Positions 45,002 to 54,913 are shown, numbered from the stretch's first letter. The stretch: 64,000 nucleotides of DNA from an uncultured Litoreibacter sp. (GCA_947504205.1 CANNGL010000001.1:930001-994000); one strand, 5' to 3'. Program-made: numbers and translations. The notes: generated by a model from the letters alone, not told the origin.

Positions 45002-46222
45002 TCAGCTAAACAACTCGTGGCACAATTCCAGCGCCTCGACCAACGTATCGATCTCTGCCTCGGTATTGTAAAGCCCAAGAGATGCCCGACAGGTCGCGGT
45101 AACACCCATATGCTCCATTAAGGGTTGTGCACAGTGATGCCCTGCCCTAACCGCAACACCCTTCTTATCGAGCACAGTCGAAATGTCATGCGCGTGCGCA
45201 GCGCCGTCCAGTGTGAACGAAAAGATCGCGGCCTTGTCAGCGCTTTGTCCCTGAACATTGAGCCAATTCAATCCGTCCAGCCGTGTGCGTGCATAGTCCC
45301 GAAGAGCACGCTCATGGGCAGCAATGTTTTCCATCCCTAGGTCCATCAAATAATTCAGCGCCACACCCAAACCGATCGTCTGAACGATGCCCGGAGTGCC
45401 GGCTTCGAATTTCATTGGGGGATCGTTGTAGGTCACCATGTCCCGGTGTACCTCGCGGATCATATCTCCGCCCCCCATGAAGGGACGCATCTCTTGCAGC
45501 CTGTCATCCGACACATAGATGGCGCCTGAGCTTGATGGGCCATAGAGCTTGTGGCCCGTGATCGCAAAGAAGTCGCATCCCAGTTCAGTAACATTGACCG
45601 GCATGTGAACCGCACTTTGGGAGCCGTCCACTAGCACCGGAACACCTTTTGCGTGGGCACCATCGCATATGGTTTTGATATCAACCGCCGTTCCCAGCAC
45701 ATTGGACAAATGCGTTACCGCAACGAGTTTGGTTTTCGGAGTAATGGCGTCGAGCACTTTCTGGGGATCAAGATTCCCATTGCTGTCCACATCGACCCAG
45801 ACAAGCTTGACGCCCTGACGTTCCCGCAGGAAGTGCCACGGTACGATGTTGGCATGATGCTCCATGATCGACAGGACAATCTCGTCGCCGGCTTCAAACC
45901 GGGGCGCGGCCCAAGCGTAGGACACCATATTGATGCCCTCGGTTGTCCCTGAATTCAGAATGATGTTGTCTTCGGAAGCCGCACCGAGAAACTCGGCGAT
46001 GATGCCACGAACACCTTCATATTTCTCCGTCGCCAGATTGGACAGATAATGAAGACCCCTATGCACATTAGAGTATTCCTCTGCATAGGCGCGTGTTACA
46101 GCGTCGATGACGACTTGCGGCTTTTGCGCCGAAGCTCCGTTATCTAGATAGACCAGCGGTTTGCCGTTCACCTCCCGGCTCAGGATCGGGAAATCAGACC
46201 GGATCTTTGCAACATCATACAT
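45002..46222 (-). CDS. sufS: cysteine desulfurase SufS
   Basis: 406 residues from the ATG at 46222; ATG 46231 would add three. PLP lysine is Lys225 ([12 protein letters not shown]), and the persulfide Cys364 is in [11 protein letters not shown], both almost at the E. coli SufS positions. It takes sulfur from cysteine for Fe-S cluster assembly on SufBCD. The gene overlaps the preceding Yip1-type gene by 8 bases. No sufA or sufT follows in the window, unlike many alphaproteobacterial suf operons, which end with them. Confidence 0.95.
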   Translation of the reverse strand: MYDVAKIRSDFPILSREVNGKPLVYLDNGASAQKPQVVIDAVTRAYAEEYSNVHRGLHYLSNLATEKYEGVRGIIAEFLGAASEDNIILNSGTTEGINMVSYAWAAPRFEAGDEIVLSIMEHHANIVPWHFLRERQGVKLVWVDVDSNGNLDPQKVLDAITPKTKLVAVTHLSNVLGTAVDIKTICDGAHAKGVPVLVDGSQSAVHMPVNVTELGCDFFAITGHKLYGPSSSGAIYVSDDRLQEMRPFMGGGDMIREVHRDMVTYNDPPMKFEAGTPGIVQTIGLGVALNYLMDLGMENIAAHERALRDYARTRLDGLNWLNVQGQSADKAAIFSFTLDGAAHAHDISTVLDKKGVAVRAGHHCAQPLMEHMGVTATCRASLGLYNTEAEIDTLVEALELCHELFS

Positions 46223-46805
46223 TCGAGACATCCAATCCAAGAACGAGCGCGACAATCGTCGCAAATATGGACAAGCCAAAGATCACGCCAAAAGTCGCGA
46301 CGAGAATTCCTGCGAAGACATTCAGCAGCGATTTGAAGCCATGCACTACGGCCACGAAATTGACGAACAACCACATTCCATAAATTGCAATCGCGATCCC
46401 GAACATGTTTGCAAAACCAAACGAGACAACCAGCAAGGCAAGCTGGACAACCTGTGCCATCAGCAGGATCAGCTGCAGCCAAATCACGATCGTCAGGCTT
46501 TCAGTAAAACCGCCGCGTCCCCCGAAGGAGCGACCAATATAATGCAGGCAAAAAACAGTCAGAACCAAACCGCCAGTCATAACAACGGCCAGAACGATCG
46601 GAGATTGCGGCAAGCCAAAACCGCTTGGCGTATCGCTTGGTGCGATACCGACCGCAAGGCTGGACAGAATAACGCTAAGCGCGACGATCGCACCCAAGGC
46701 CGGCCACAGCACCGAACGATCCAAGCCCAATGACAGCACCGCCCCCGCTCCCTCCTGCGGGTTGGTCATGGTCAGGCGCGCCAGAGGTAGGATTTGGCTA
46801 AACAT
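46215..46805 (-). CDS. Yip1-family membrane protein
   Basis: 196 residues from the ATG at 46805 (MFSQILPLARLT). Five hydrophobic segments and the Yip1 pattern, with GLDRSVLWPALGAIVALSVI, AVVMTGGLVLTVFCLHYIGR and FGIAIAIYGMWLFVNFVAV. It is a conserved passenger inside the suf operon, between sufD and sufS, overlapping both neighbours. The role is unknown; a link with Fe-S assembly at the membrane is only suggested by position. Confidence 0.8.
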   Translation of the reverse strand: MFSQILPLARLTMTNPQEGAGAVLSLGLDRSVLWPALGAIVALSVILSSLAVGIAPSDTPSGFGLPQSPIVLAVVMTGGLVLTVFCLHYIGRSFGGRGGFTESLTIVIWLQLILLMAQVVQLALLVVSFGFANMFGIAIAIYGMWLFVNFVAVVHGFKSLLNVFAGILVATFGVIFGLSIFATIVALVLGLDVSNV

Positions 46806-47289
46806 CGGGTTGCTCCACATAAGCTAGGCAACTGAGCCAGATAAACAAAAAGGCGGCGAAGGCCAGAACCGAAGTAATCGTCAGCGCAGGTCCGGGTCCG
46901 ATGAAACCTGCGACCAGACCATTCAACAATACTGCGGGTGTTGCGGCCAGCAGACCCCAAAACAAGGCCAAACGTGCGGTCAGCCAAGTTCCCTGCCCGC
47001 CTACTAGCTTTGCTAGAATGTGAGACAGCGCCGCCAAGCCATAAAACAGAAGTGGCGCAATCAACACTGCGCCTAGAAAGGCCCCACCGGCCAAGGCGTC
47101 AAACTCGGGACCTTCCGGATTGAGAAACGCATCGCGTGACAGCTTCGGAAGCTGCGCAACAAACAGCAACAGGCAGGCGATCATCACCCAAGCCAACCCG
47201 CGCGATTCATTCGCGCCACGCGCGAGGTGCTGCGCCATGACCTGTCGCGGGGCGCGATAACTGCGTAATATGGCTTGTGCGTTCGACAT
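46798..47289 (-). CDS. Yip1-like membrane protein
   Basis: 163 residues from the ATG at 47289 (MSNAQAILRSY). Four helices after a basic N-terminus (RAPRQVMAQHLARGANESRG): WVMIACLLLFVAQLP, FLGAVLIAPLLFYGLAALSH, ARLALFWGLLAATPAVLLNG and TITSVLAFAAFLFIWLSCLA. It overlaps the next Yip1-type gene by 8 bases and begins 11 bases after sufD. The two look like a divergent paralogous pair. Function unknown. Confidence 0.72.
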   Translation of the reverse strand: MSNAQAILRSYRAPRQVMAQHLARGANESRGLAWVMIACLLLFVAQLPKLSRDAFLNPEGPEFDALAGGAFLGAVLIAPLLFYGLAALSHILAKLVGGQGTWLTARLALFWGLLAATPAVLLNGLVAGFIGPGPALTITSVLAFAAFLFIWLSCLAYVEQPDV

Positions 47290-47300
47290 TAGAACGGAAA

Positions 47301-48596
47301 CTAGCGGCGATGACGCGCCAGCCAACCCTCCAACAGTGTTTGCAATGCCGCAGCGATATCCTCGTCCTCGATTTCTTCCAAGGCTTCGGCGAGGAATGCC
47401 AAGACCAATAGGTCTTGCGCCTCGGTTTGTTCAACCCCGCGAGAACGCAGATAAAACAGAGCCTCGTCGTCAATCGCGCCAGACGTGGACCCGTGAGAGC
47501 AGACGACGTCGTCCGCGTAAATCTCAAGTTCGGGCTTGGCCAAAAACTGACTGTCATCATCGAGCAACAAAGACTGGCTGATCTGATAACCGTCGGTTTT
47601 CTGCGCTCCTTCTTTCACCAATATCTTACCCTGAAAGACGCCCACAGCGCCGTTACGCAGCACCTTCTTGAAGACCTGACGGCTTTCGCAATTCAGCGCG
47701 TCATGCGTGATGAAAACCGTGTCATCATGGTGAAATGGGCTATGCGCACCATCGCCCAAGGCCGCGCCCGCCACATGTGCCAGCGCATCATCGCCGGTCA
47801 GTTCCAATACACATTCGTTGCGTGTCAGCTTGCCATTGGCGGTGAGCGTAAATGACTTGAAGTGAGATTTTTCCGCCAGACGTCCAAATAAATGTGTCAC
47901 CGCACGACGTTCATGATCGCGGCCTTGCGCGCGAATATGGTGAAATTTCGCATCCTGCGCCACATCGACTTCCATCGATTTGTTAAATCTTGCAGCCGCG
48001 GGTCCTGTTTCCAGAACGGTCAGCTCGGTGCCTTCTTCCAAGCGGATCACGTGATGAAGCGTGGCGTCGGATACCTCTGATTTATGGAGATAAATCAGAT
48101 TTATTGGCTTCGAAACTGCGCCCGTAACGTGAATCAGTACGCCGTCCCGCGCCATAGCCGTGTTCAGTGCTGCCAGTGGCCGTTCCACTGGAACCTGCGC
48201 GTTACGCTCTAACGTGCCATAGAGGTCTTGCACCCAGTGAATATCGGCATTGGATGCGTCCGCCAGACGTGAGATTTCCACGCCCTCAAGGCTTAGGTCA
48301 TCGGATGCTTTGGCATCAAATTCACCGTCGGAGAAGACGATCTTCAATCTATCCATGTCCGCAAAAAGCGGGCCTTCGTCGTTGTGAAACAGCGCGGCCG
48401 GTTCGGGCTCTGCCGATGTCAGTTCGTCCGGGTTCGTGAAACGCCAATACTCATCGCGGCGGACTGGTAGCCCCATGTCCCGCACGCGTGAAAGTGCATC
48501 CTTGCGGATTTCGGTGATCCATGCGGCGCCTGCGGGCAACTTCAATTCATCCAGTCGAGCCGCGGTCACTGATTGTTTTGCTTGTGGCAAGGCCAT
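47301..48596 (-). CDS. sufD: Fe-S cluster assembly protein SufD
   Basis: 431 residues. C-terminal beta-helix core with the typical EIYADDVVCSHGSTSGAIDD and the ending YLRSRGVEQTEAQDLLVLAF. SufD pairs with SufB in the SufBC2D scaffold. Its ATG overlaps the sufC stop by one base (TGATG). The N-terminal 120 residues are less conserved and hold the WRFTNPDEL segment typical of SufD. Confidence 0.93.
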   Translation of the reverse strand: MALPQAKQSVTAARLDELKLPAGAAWITEIRKDALSRVRDMGLPVRRDEYWRFTNPDELTSAEPEPAALFHNDEGPLFADMDRLKIVFSDGEFDAKASDDLSLEGVEISRLADASNADIHWVQDLYGTLERNAQVPVERPLAALNTAMARDGVLIHVTGAVSKPINLIYLHKSEVSDATLHHVIRLEEGTELTVLETGPAAARFNKSMEVDVAQDAKFHHIRAQGRDHERRAVTHLFGRLAEKSHFKSFTLTANGKLTRNECVLELTGDDALAHVAGAALGDGAHSPFHHDDTVFITHDALNCESRQVFKKVLRNGAVGVFQGKILVKEGAQKTDGYQISQSLLLDDDSQFLAKPELEIYADDVVCSHGSTSGAIDDEALFYLRSRGVEQTEAQDLLVLAFLAEALEEIEDEDIAAALQTLLEGWLARHRR

Positions 48597-49351
48597 CAGG
48601 CGACCTCCGCCAGGATGTCGGCGTAACCGTTATTCTCGACCTCAAGAGCCAGATCCGGACCGCCAGTTTTGACAATGCGTCCATCGGCCATGATGTGCAC
48701 GACATCGGGTTTGATATGGTCCAGAAGCCGCTGATAGTGAGTGATGACAAGGAAAGAGCGGCCTTCGTTGCGCAGCGCGTTCACACCTTCGGAGACCAAT
48801 TTCATAGCATCGACATCAAGACCGGAATCCGTTTCGTCTAGAATGCACATTTTCGGCGCAAGCATAGCCATTTGAAGGATTTCATTCCGTTTTTTCTCAC
48901 CACCGGAAAAGCCAACATTGACGGGCCGTTTCAGCATATCGGCGTCGATTTTCAGCTCCTTGGCCCGTGCTCGAATTTCCTTAAGAAATTCTGCCGCGCT
49001 CATCTCGTCCTCGCCTCGTGCTTTGCGCTGAGAATTCACAGCCGTTCGCAGGAAAGTCATATTGCCGACACCAGGGATTTCGACCGGATATTGAAATGCC
49101 AGGAAAAGCCCCGCCGCTGCGCGCTCTTCGGGTTCCATATCCAGAATATCGGCACCTTCAAGCGTCGCAGAACCGTCTGTGACCTCATAGCCGTCACGGC
49201 CGGACAAGACGTAGGACAAGGTTGATTTGCCGGACCCGTTTGGCCCCATAATCGCGTGGACCTTGCCAGCTTCAACCGTTAGATCCACGCCTTTCAGGAT
49301 TTGCTTATCCTCTTCTTCAAGGCCGACGTGCAAATTTTTGATTTCCAACAT
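48596..49351 (-). CDS. sufC: Fe-S cluster assembly ATPase SufC
   Basis: 251 residues. Walker A GPNGSGKS is at residues 36-43, the ABC signature FSGGEKKRNE and Walker B CILDETDSGLDVDA are as in SufC. It drives conformational change of the SufBCD scaffold. It lies 12 bases after the YbjQ gene, separated from sufB by three non-Suf genes. Confidence 0.96.
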   Translation of the reverse strand: MLEIKNLHVGLEEEDKQILKGVDLTVEAGKVHAIMGPNGSGKSTLSYVLSGRDGYEVTDGSATLEGADILDMEPEERAAAGLFLAFQYPVEIPGVGNMTFLRTAVNSQRKARGEDEMSAAEFLKEIRARAKELKIDADMLKRPVNVGFSGGEKKRNEILQMAMLAPKMCILDETDSGLDVDAMKLVSEGVNALRNEGRSFLVITHYQRLLDHIKPDVVHIMADGRIVKTGGPDLALEVENNGYADILAEVA

Positions 49352-49363
49352 TTTATTCTTCCC

Positions 49364-49678
49364 TCAGGCGATGCTGACAGCGGTGCCGGAGGCCGACACC
49401 ATCAACATTGATTGTCCAACAACTTCGTAATCCAGATCGACACCAACAACGGCATTCGCGCCAAGCCGGCTCGCGCGTTCTTCCAGCTCGCGAAGAGCGG
49501 TATCACGCGCATCTTGCAGCTTGCTTTCGTAGGCACCAGAGCGACCGCCCACGATATCGGTGATCGACGCAAAAACATCGCGCACGACATTTGCGCCCAT
49601 AATCGCCTCACCCACAGCAATACCGTGATAGGCCATGATCTTATGTCCTTCGATCGTATTGGTGGTGGTTACGATCAT
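49364..49678 (-). CDS. YbjQ/UPF0145-family protein
   Basis: 104 residues from the ATG at 49678, which overlaps the cupin stop (ATGA). Family marks are [10 protein letters not shown]-like [20 protein letters not shown] and [14 protein letters not shown]. It is often called a putative heavy-metal-binding domain; the function is not established. It lies inside the suf operon between sufB and sufC. Confidence 0.87.
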   Translation of the reverse strand: MIVTTTNTIEGHKIMAYHGIAVGEAIMGANVVRDVFASITDIVGGRSGAYESKLQDARDTALRELEERASRLGANAVVGVDLDYEVVGQSMLMVSASGTAVSIA

Positions 49679-50181
49679 ACGTCCTCTCCATCCCAATAAT
49701 CCTTGGCGTCTTCCTGACGGCCAACAAATCTCAGATGCGCCGACACGAAATCGGCTCCCGGCTTGACTGCGATGGCAGCGAACTTGCCGCTATCGGGATA
49801 TTCGACCACTTCCGGATCACGCATGGTTGAAATCCCTATGTATTTCAATGTCGTATCGCCGGTATTTATCAGTTGGTGCGCAGTCTCCGGACCGCCGCGC
49901 GGTGCACCACAGACGTCCCCGGCAACAACCGGATATGCTTTTTCTCCCAAACGGTATGTTCCTTCACCCTCTAGGATCACAAATGCTTCGTCATTTCCCA
50001 GATGGTTGTGGAACGGAAACGCTTTCTTGCCCGGTGCAACCTGCGTCAGCATCATTCCCAGCCCGCGTAGGCCAACCTGTTTTCCGATCGGTGTGACCTC
50101 GCATCCGAATTTGTCCGATCCGCTTTCGGGCGCCATCGGGAAGCCCTCGACGTCCTTGGTGTTAAAAACTGGCGTGCTCAT
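49675..50181 (-). CDS. cupin-domain protein
   Basis: 168 residues, one conserved cupin barrel. Motif 1 is [18 protein letters not shown] with HxH and Glu, and motif 2 is [16 protein letters not shown], so metal binding is likely. No enzymatic function can be assigned. It overlaps its neighbours on both sides by 4 bases (fkbM stop and ybjQ start), so it is tightly embedded in the suf operon. Confidence 0.85.
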   Translation of the reverse strand: MSTPVFNTKDVEGFPMAPESGSDKFGCEVTPIGKQVGLRGLGMMLTQVAPGKKAFPFHNHLGNDEAFVILEGEGTYRLGEKAYPVVAGDVCGAPRGGPETAHQLINTGDTTLKYIGISTMRDPEVVEYPDSGKFAAIAVKPGADFVSAHLRFVGRQEDAKDYWDGEDV

Positions 50182-50921
50182 ATTCCACCCCCAAACCGGC
50201 TTTTGTGCTGAATCAGAAAGTTCTCATTTGTCTTGTAGCGGCGGAATTGCTTCATCACACCGTAGTCTTGAGCCTCAACCCAACCATGAAATTTATCCGC
50301 ATTGGAATCATCAACTTCGACGAGAAGCACAGGCTTATGGTTCGCAACAATGCCCTCCAAGCCTTTGAGAACACTAAGTTCCATGCCCTCCACGTCGATC
50401 TTGATGAACGAGGGCGCAACGCCAGCCAGCATATCATCGGCAGCCTTGACGGTGATATCACCAGCACCCGGGATCATCTTGGCGCCACCAAGGTTGCGTT
50501 GACGGTCTTCCATCGCGAAGCCATCAACTTCTTCAGCGCCCACACCGAAGCCAAGATGCCGTAAATCAAACACATCCTGAAATCCATTCAGATGCACATT
50601 CGCCTCCAACAGGCGGTAAGCTCGCGGGTTCGGCTCAAACGGGATAATCGCCGCAGGCCGCAGGAAATGCGCTACGAACAAACTGTGATTGCCAACATTC
50701 GCTCCGATGTCGATGAACACCCCGCCCTTGGGAAAATTCTGACGGATCGCGCGCAGCTCTTTGCCTTCATAGAACTGTCCACGCCGATGATTGCGTTGAA
50801 TCGGATCGTTTTCCATGTCCACTGCAAACAAGACCTGCCGACCATCGATCGTAGCCGAGATCACATCGACGCCGTTAAACGCCTGATAGTGAAGGTCCGG
50901 TGCGTCTTCTGTGTCTTTCAT
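50178..50921 (-). CDS. FkbM-family methyltransferase
   Basis: 247 residues. The SAM-binding loop GGVFIDIGANVGNHSLF, the acidic IPFEPNPRAY and SFIKIDVEGMELSVLKGLEG are the FkbM pattern, seen in O-methyltransferases acting on small molecules and polysaccharides. It begins 19 bases after sufB and overlaps the cupin start. A sugar or lipid substrate would be usual; its position in an Fe-S operon is unexplained. Confidence 0.87.
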   Translation of the reverse strand: MKDTEDAPDLHYQAFNGVDVISATIDGRQVLFAVDMENDPIQRNHRRGQFYEGKELRAIRQNFPKGGVFIDIGANVGNHSLFVAHFLRPAAIIPFEPNPRAYRLLEANVHLNGFQDVFDLRHLGFGVGAEEVDGFAMEDRQRNLGGAKMIPGAGDITVKAADDMLAGVAPSFIKIDVEGMELSVLKGLEGIVANHKPVLLVEVDDSNADKFHGWVEAQDYGVMKQFRRYKTNENFLIQHKSRFGGGI

Positions 50922-50940
50922 GAAAGCCCCCGCCGGTCAG

Positions 50941-52464
50941 TTACCCGACCGATCCTTCCAGAGAGATCGCAACCAACTGCTGAGCTTCCATTGCGAATTC
51001 CATGGGCAGAGCCTGTAAGACATCCTTGCAAAATCCGTTGACGACGAGCGCTACGGCCTCTTCCTCATCCATGCCGCGTTGGCGGCAATAGAAGAGCTGG
51101 TCGTCATCCACCTTGGAGGTCGTCGCCTCGTGCTCGACACGGGAAGAGTTATTTTTCACCTCGATATAAGGCACGGTATGCGCCCCGCATTTGTCGCCGA
51201 TCAGCAGTGAGTCGCATTGTGTGTAGTTTCGCGACTCTTTCGCTTTGGGATGCATAGAGACAAGGCCACGATAGGTATTCTGAGCCTTGCCTGCGCTGAT
51301 CCCTTTGGAGACGATCCGCGATTTGGTGTTCTTTCCGAGATGCACCATCTTGGTGCCTGTATCGGCCTGCTGCATGTTGTTAGCGATGGCGATCGAATAG
51401 AATTCACCCTGACTGTCATCACCACGCAGGATGCAAGATGGGTATTTCCAAGTCACCGCAGAGCCGGTTTCAACCTGCGTCCACATGACTTTGGAGCGAT
51501 CTCCCCGGCAGTCAGCGCGCTTGGTGACAAAGTTATAGATGCCACCTTTGCCCTCCTCATCTCCCGGATACCAGTTTTGCACGGTCGAATACTTGATCTC
51601 TGCATCTTCCAGAAGCACCAGTTCGACCACAGCCGCGTGCAACTGATTGGTGTCGCGCATCGGTGCAGTGCAACCTTCCAGGTACGAAACGTAACTGCCC
51701 TTGTCGGCAATGATTAGCGTGCGCTCGAACTGGCCGGTGTTTTCCGCATTGATCCGGAAATAGGTCGACAGCTCCATCGGGCAGCGTACGCCGGGCGGAA
51801 TGTAGACGAATGATCCGTCCGAAAATACGGCTGAGTTCAGCGTGGCATAGAAATTGTCGGATTGCGGCACGACCGAGCCAAGATACTTCTTCACCAACTC
51901 GGGGTGTTCGCGAATAGCCTCCGATATTGAACAAAAGATCACACCGGCCTTCGCCAGTTCTGCCTGAAAGGTCGTACCTACTGATACAGAATCGAACACC
52001 GCGTCGACGGCAACTTTGCGTGGCGCCTCGGTCAGCTCCTCTGCCCCTTCAACACCCGCAAGGATCATCTGCTCTTTGAGCGGGATGCCCAGCTTCTTGT
52101 AGGTCTCCAGAAGCTTCGGATCGACATCATCAAGCGATTTGGGTTTCTCCGCCATACTCTTGGGTGAGGCATAGTAATACTGATCCTGAAAATCGATTTC
52201 GGGATAATTGACCATTGCCCATTCAGGCTCTTCCATCTGCTTCCAACGGGCAAAGGCCTGAAGACGCCATTCGGTCATCCACTCGGGCTCTTCATTCTTT
52301 TCCGAGATCAGACGAACAATATCTTCGTTCACGCCTTTCGGCGCATAATCCATTTCAATCTCGGTGTTCCAACCATATTTGTAGGCGCCACCAACTTCGC
52401 GCACTGCATCGACGGTTTCCTGATCGACACCGTCTTTGACCTCTGTGTTGTCTAGTGCAGCCAT
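50941..52464 (-). CDS. sufB: Fe-S cluster assembly protein SufB
   Basis: 507 residues, the full family length. Conserved stretches are [17 protein letters not shown]-like [58 protein letters not shown] and [19 protein letters not shown]. SufB is the scaffold subunit on which clusters are built. It lies 17 bases after the class I cysteine desulfurase gene. Confidence 0.96.
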   Translation of the reverse strand: MAALDNTEVKDGVDQETVDAVREVGGAYKYGWNTEIEMDYAPKGVNEDIVRLISEKNEEPEWMTEWRLQAFARWKQMEEPEWAMVNYPEIDFQDQYYYASPKSMAEKPKSLDDVDPKLLETYKKLGIPLKEQMILAGVEGAEELTEAPRKVAVDAVFDSVSVGTTFQAELAKAGVIFCSISEAIREHPELVKKYLGSVVPQSDNFYATLNSAVFSDGSFVYIPPGVRCPMELSTYFRINAENTGQFERTLIIADKGSYVSYLEGCTAPMRDTNQLHAAVVELVLLEDAEIKYSTVQNWYPGDEEGKGGIYNFVTKRADCRGDRSKVMWTQVETGSAVTWKYPSCILRGDDSQGEFYSIAIANNMQQADTGTKMVHLGKNTKSRIVSKGISAGKAQNTYRGLVSMHPKAKESRNYTQCDSLLIGDKCGAHTVPYIEVKNNSSRVEHEATTSKVDDDQLFYCRQRGMDEEEAVALVVNGFCKDVLQALPMEFAMEAQQLVAISLEGSVG

Positions 52465-52481
52465 CTGTGTGCTCTCCCGTC

Positions 52482-53612
52482 TCAGGCAGCTTTTGCCCGG
52501 AATTTCTTTTCTGCTTTCAGCCAGGCTTCCGCAAAAGCCATGATCTGCTCTTCTGTTGTCTCAGGCCCCAATGAGACCCGAATTGCGCTGCTGTCTGCAG
52601 GGTTTTCGAAGCCCATCGCCTTCAACACGCGGCTCGCTTTGACTTTCCCGGAGGAACAAGCTGACCCTGCAGAAATCGCAAAACCCGCAAGGTCCATCTG
52701 CATCACTTGCGTCTCACCTTTCCATCCCGGTGTGGTGAAACATGACGTGTTGGGAAGCCGCATCGCGCCTTTCCCTACAAAAATAGTATTCTTTGTCTCA
52801 GCCTCAATGGTCTTTTCTAGAATATTTCTAAGTTGCGCAACCCGATCCCAGACTCCATTGGCCAAATCTTGCGCCGCCGCCGCTGCCGCTGCACCAAATC
52901 CAGCAATGCCAATCACATTTTCCGTACCCGACCGACGGCCCATTTCCTGCCCACCGCCCCGAATAGTAACAGCTGGCTCGACACCGCGCTTCACCCACAG
53001 GGCGCCGACGCCCTTCGGGCCGCCGAACTTATGCGCCGAGCAAAGCGAGAAGTCTGCGCCGAGACGATCAACCGACAGGTCGATCTTGCCCCAAGCCTGA
53101 ACGGCATCGACCAAAATCAAGGCTTGTCGCTTCGTCGCCCAGATTTCCTTTGCCCACCGAAACGTGTCCTGTACGACGCCGGTCTCGCTGTTGGCAGCTT
53201 GCAGCGTAACCACATCATCCCACATACCGTCGAAGATCGAAGCGCCATTGATTGTGCCGGTAAAGCGTCCTTCCTGATCAACATCGAGCCTGAAGGCATT
53301 TGCAATCTCGCCGCGCGTGCCAGCGGAGAGAACTGCATCGTGCTCAATCTCCGACATCAACGCCCCTGACAAATCGGGGAATGCCATACCTGCCGCTTCT
53401 GTTGCGCCAGACGTAAACACAAGATCATCAGCATCGGCGCCCATCAAACCGGCAATCTGCCGACGTGCTTTGTCGATGACGGCCTTGGCCGCTCGCCCCT
53501 CGGAATGAACCGAGGATGGATTGCCCACCACATCCATCGTCTCGATCATGGCGGCGCGCGCCTCGGCACGCAGCGGCATCGTCGCGTTGTAATCGAGATA
53601 GATCCGGCTCAT
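52482..53612 (-). CDS. class I cysteine desulfurase (NifS/IscS-like)
   Basis: 376 residues from the ATG at 53612, which overlaps the iscR stop (ATGA). PLP lysine is Lys195 in [13 protein letters not shown]; the active Cys319 is in [14 protein letters not shown]. It is the second desulfurase of this operon, along with SufS, the common alphaproteobacterial arrangement. It probably supplies sulfur for Fe-S clusters and other thio-compounds. Confidence 0.93.
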   Translation of the reverse strand: MSRIYLDYNATMPLRAEARAAMIETMDVVGNPSSVHSEGRAAKAVIDKARRQIAGLMGADADDLVFTSGATEAAGMAFPDLSGALMSEIEHDAVLSAGTRGEIANAFRLDVDQEGRFTGTINGASIFDGMWDDVVTLQAANSETGVVQDTFRWAKEIWATKRQALILVDAVQAWGKIDLSVDRLGADFSLCSAHKFGGPKGVGALWVKRGVEPAVTIRGGGQEMGRRSGTENVIGIAGFGAAAAAAAQDLANGVWDRVAQLRNILEKTIEAETKNTIFVGKGAMRLPNTSCFTTPGWKGETQVMQMDLAGFAISAGSACSSGKVKASRVLKAMGFENPADSSAIRVSLGPETTEEQIMAFAEAWLKAEKKFRAKAA

Positions 53613-54070
53613 GCCTCGTCCACCACCTCGAACAGATTGGGTACGGCGGGACATGGCGTCAGATCGTTTTCAACAACATCCGACAACCGCGTCTGATGCA
53701 AGAACACATACACATGCGCAGACAGGCTTTCCCAAAGCCGATTGGTCATAGATTGGGCCTTCGATCCTGAAGACGCGCCGGACGCTCCGGCCCCCGTGTG
53801 CAAGGCGTCCACGGTTTCATCGACCGCTTCCAATATCTCCGAGACGCGGATCGTTTCGGTGGGTCGCGCCAGCCGGTAGCCGCCGCCCGGCCCTCTGACC
53901 GACTCAACCAGACCTGCTCTGCGCAGCTTCACAAAGAGCTGTTCGAGATACGGCAACGAGACATCCTGGCGCTTAGAGATTTCACCCAAAGACATCAACT
54001 TGCCGTCTGAAGCTTGAGCAAGATCAGCAAGTGCAACCATGGCATACCGCCCCTTGGTGCTAAGTTTCAT
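53609..54070 (-). CDS. iscR: Rrf2-family regulator, IscR type with one cysteine
   Basis: 153 residues from the ATG at 54070 (MKLSTKGRYAMVALADLAQ). A winged helix-turn-helix is at about residues 10-70 (MSLGEISKRQDVSLPYLEQL, GLVESVRGPGGGYRLARP). The region where E. coli IscR has cluster ligands C92, C98 and C104 reads HTGAGASGASSGSK, with no cysteine, and the only Cys is Cys140. An IscR with a single cysteine and unusual cluster binding has been described in Rhodobacter sphaeroides, so this is likely the same type. It begins the suf operon and probably represses it when clusters are ample. Confidence 0.92.
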   Translation of the reverse strand: MKLSTKGRYAMVALADLAQASDGKLMSLGEISKRQDVSLPYLEQLFVKLRRAGLVESVRGPGGGYRLARPTETIRVSEILEAVDETVDALHTGAGASGASSGSKAQSMTNRLWESLSAHVYVFLHQTRLSDVVENDLTPCPAVPNLFEVVDEA

Positions 54071-54166
54071 CGCTAGTGTCCCCCCGAAAGCCCAAGACAA
54101 TTGCATTGACGCGCGGGGCTGCAATCCTTAACTCCAACTGGACCAGATTGTCGCGAGATGCGTCAG

Positions 54167-54183
54167 TTTAGAATAATTCTAGA
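54167..54183. promoter_or_regulatory. Irr box (iron control element)
   Basis: TTTAGAATAATTCTAGA matches the alphaproteobacterial ICE/Irr consensus TTTAGAATNATTCTAAA in all defined positions but one. It covers the -10 of the iscR-suf promoter, the position for repression when iron is low. Irr control of suf genes is reported or predicted in related bacteria. Confidence 0.75.
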
Positions 54184-54204
54184 TTACCTGAGTAGAGTCG
54201 TCAA
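54176..54204 (-). promoter_or_regulatory. iscR-suf operon promoter
   Basis: Minus strand TTGACG (54204-54199), 17-base spacer, TAGAAT (54181-54176). Spacing is ideal, and both hexamers are good matches to the sigma-70 consensus. The iscR ATG lies about 105 bases downstream. Confidence 0.75.
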
Positions 54205-54208
54205 CTAA
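54184..54208. promoter_or_regulatory. candidate IscR box
   Basis: TTACCTGA (54184-54191) and TCAACTAA (54201-54208) form an inverted repeat over exactly 25 bases, the length of a type 1 IscR site. One half matches the enterobacterial half-site in 8 of 10 positions, the other less well. It covers the -35 and spacer, abutting the Irr box. Autoregulation by the IscR-type protein is the natural reading. Confidence 0.6.
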
Positions 54209-54254
54209 AGGCTTCAATCAGGCAATTGATAAGTCAGGGGACATCAGACCACCT

Positions 54255-54911
54255 ATGCCCGAGGTAATTTTTCCCGGACCTGAAGGCCGACTCGAGGGGC
54301 GTTATCACCCCCATAAAGGCCTCAAGGACGCACCAATCGCCATTATTCTGCATCCACATCCGCAATTTGGCGGAACGATGAACAACCGTGTCGTGTATAA
54401 CCTGCACTACACGTTCCATAATATGGGCTTTAACGTCTTGCGGTTTAATTTCCGCGGCGTAGGTCGCAGTCAAGGCGAATACGACCAGGGCATAGGCGAA
54501 CTATCTGACGCCGCCTCAGCACTCGACTACCTGCAATCGATGAATCAGAACACCAAGCATTGCTGGGTGGCCGGTTTTTCGTTCGGGGCCTGGATCGGGA
54601 TGCAGCTTTTGATGCGCCGCCCGGAAATCACAGGGTTCATTTCGGTGTCGCCGCCTGCGAACATGTATGACTTTTCCTTTCTCGCACCCTGCCCGTCCTC
54701 CGGGCTGATTATCAACGGGCTGGGCGACCGCGTCGCACCCCCTGCGGATACAGTATCGCTGGTTAACAAGCTCCATGAGCAAAAAGGCATCACAATCACC
54801 CATCAGGAAGTCGATGGCGCCGGGCATTTCTTTGAAAATGAGCACATGGATACGCTGACAGGTTCGGTCGAGAGCTATGTCCAACGACGCCTGACGGAAA
54901 ATACACGCTGA
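54255..54911 (+). CDS. alpha/beta hydrolase
   Basis: 218 residues. Ser nucleophile in GFSFG (residues about 107-111), the oxyanion-type HPHPQFGGTMNNRVVYNL, and a C-terminal His in VDGAGHFFENE with a likely Asp in NGLGDRVAPP. It belongs to the short YcjY/dienelactone-hydrolase-like group. Natural substrate unknown. It lies 2 bases before the next gene, an unknown protein, so they form an operon. Confidence 0.85.
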   Translation: MPEVIFPGPEGRLEGRYHPHKGLKDAPIAIILHPHPQFGGTMNNRVVYNLHYTFHNMGFNVLRFNFRGVGRSQGEYDQGIGELSDAASALDYLQSMNQNTKHCWVAGFSFGAWIGMQLLMRRPEITGFISVSPPANMYDFSFLAPCPSSGLIINGLGDRVAPPADTVSLVNKLHEQKGITITHQEVDGAGHFFENEHMDTLTGSVESYVQRRLTENTR

Positions 54912-54913
54912 CC

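Noticed and set aside
44950-45105. Open frames on the minus strand across tRNA-Arg
   Set aside because: They run through the tRNA and its promoter and resemble nothing known.
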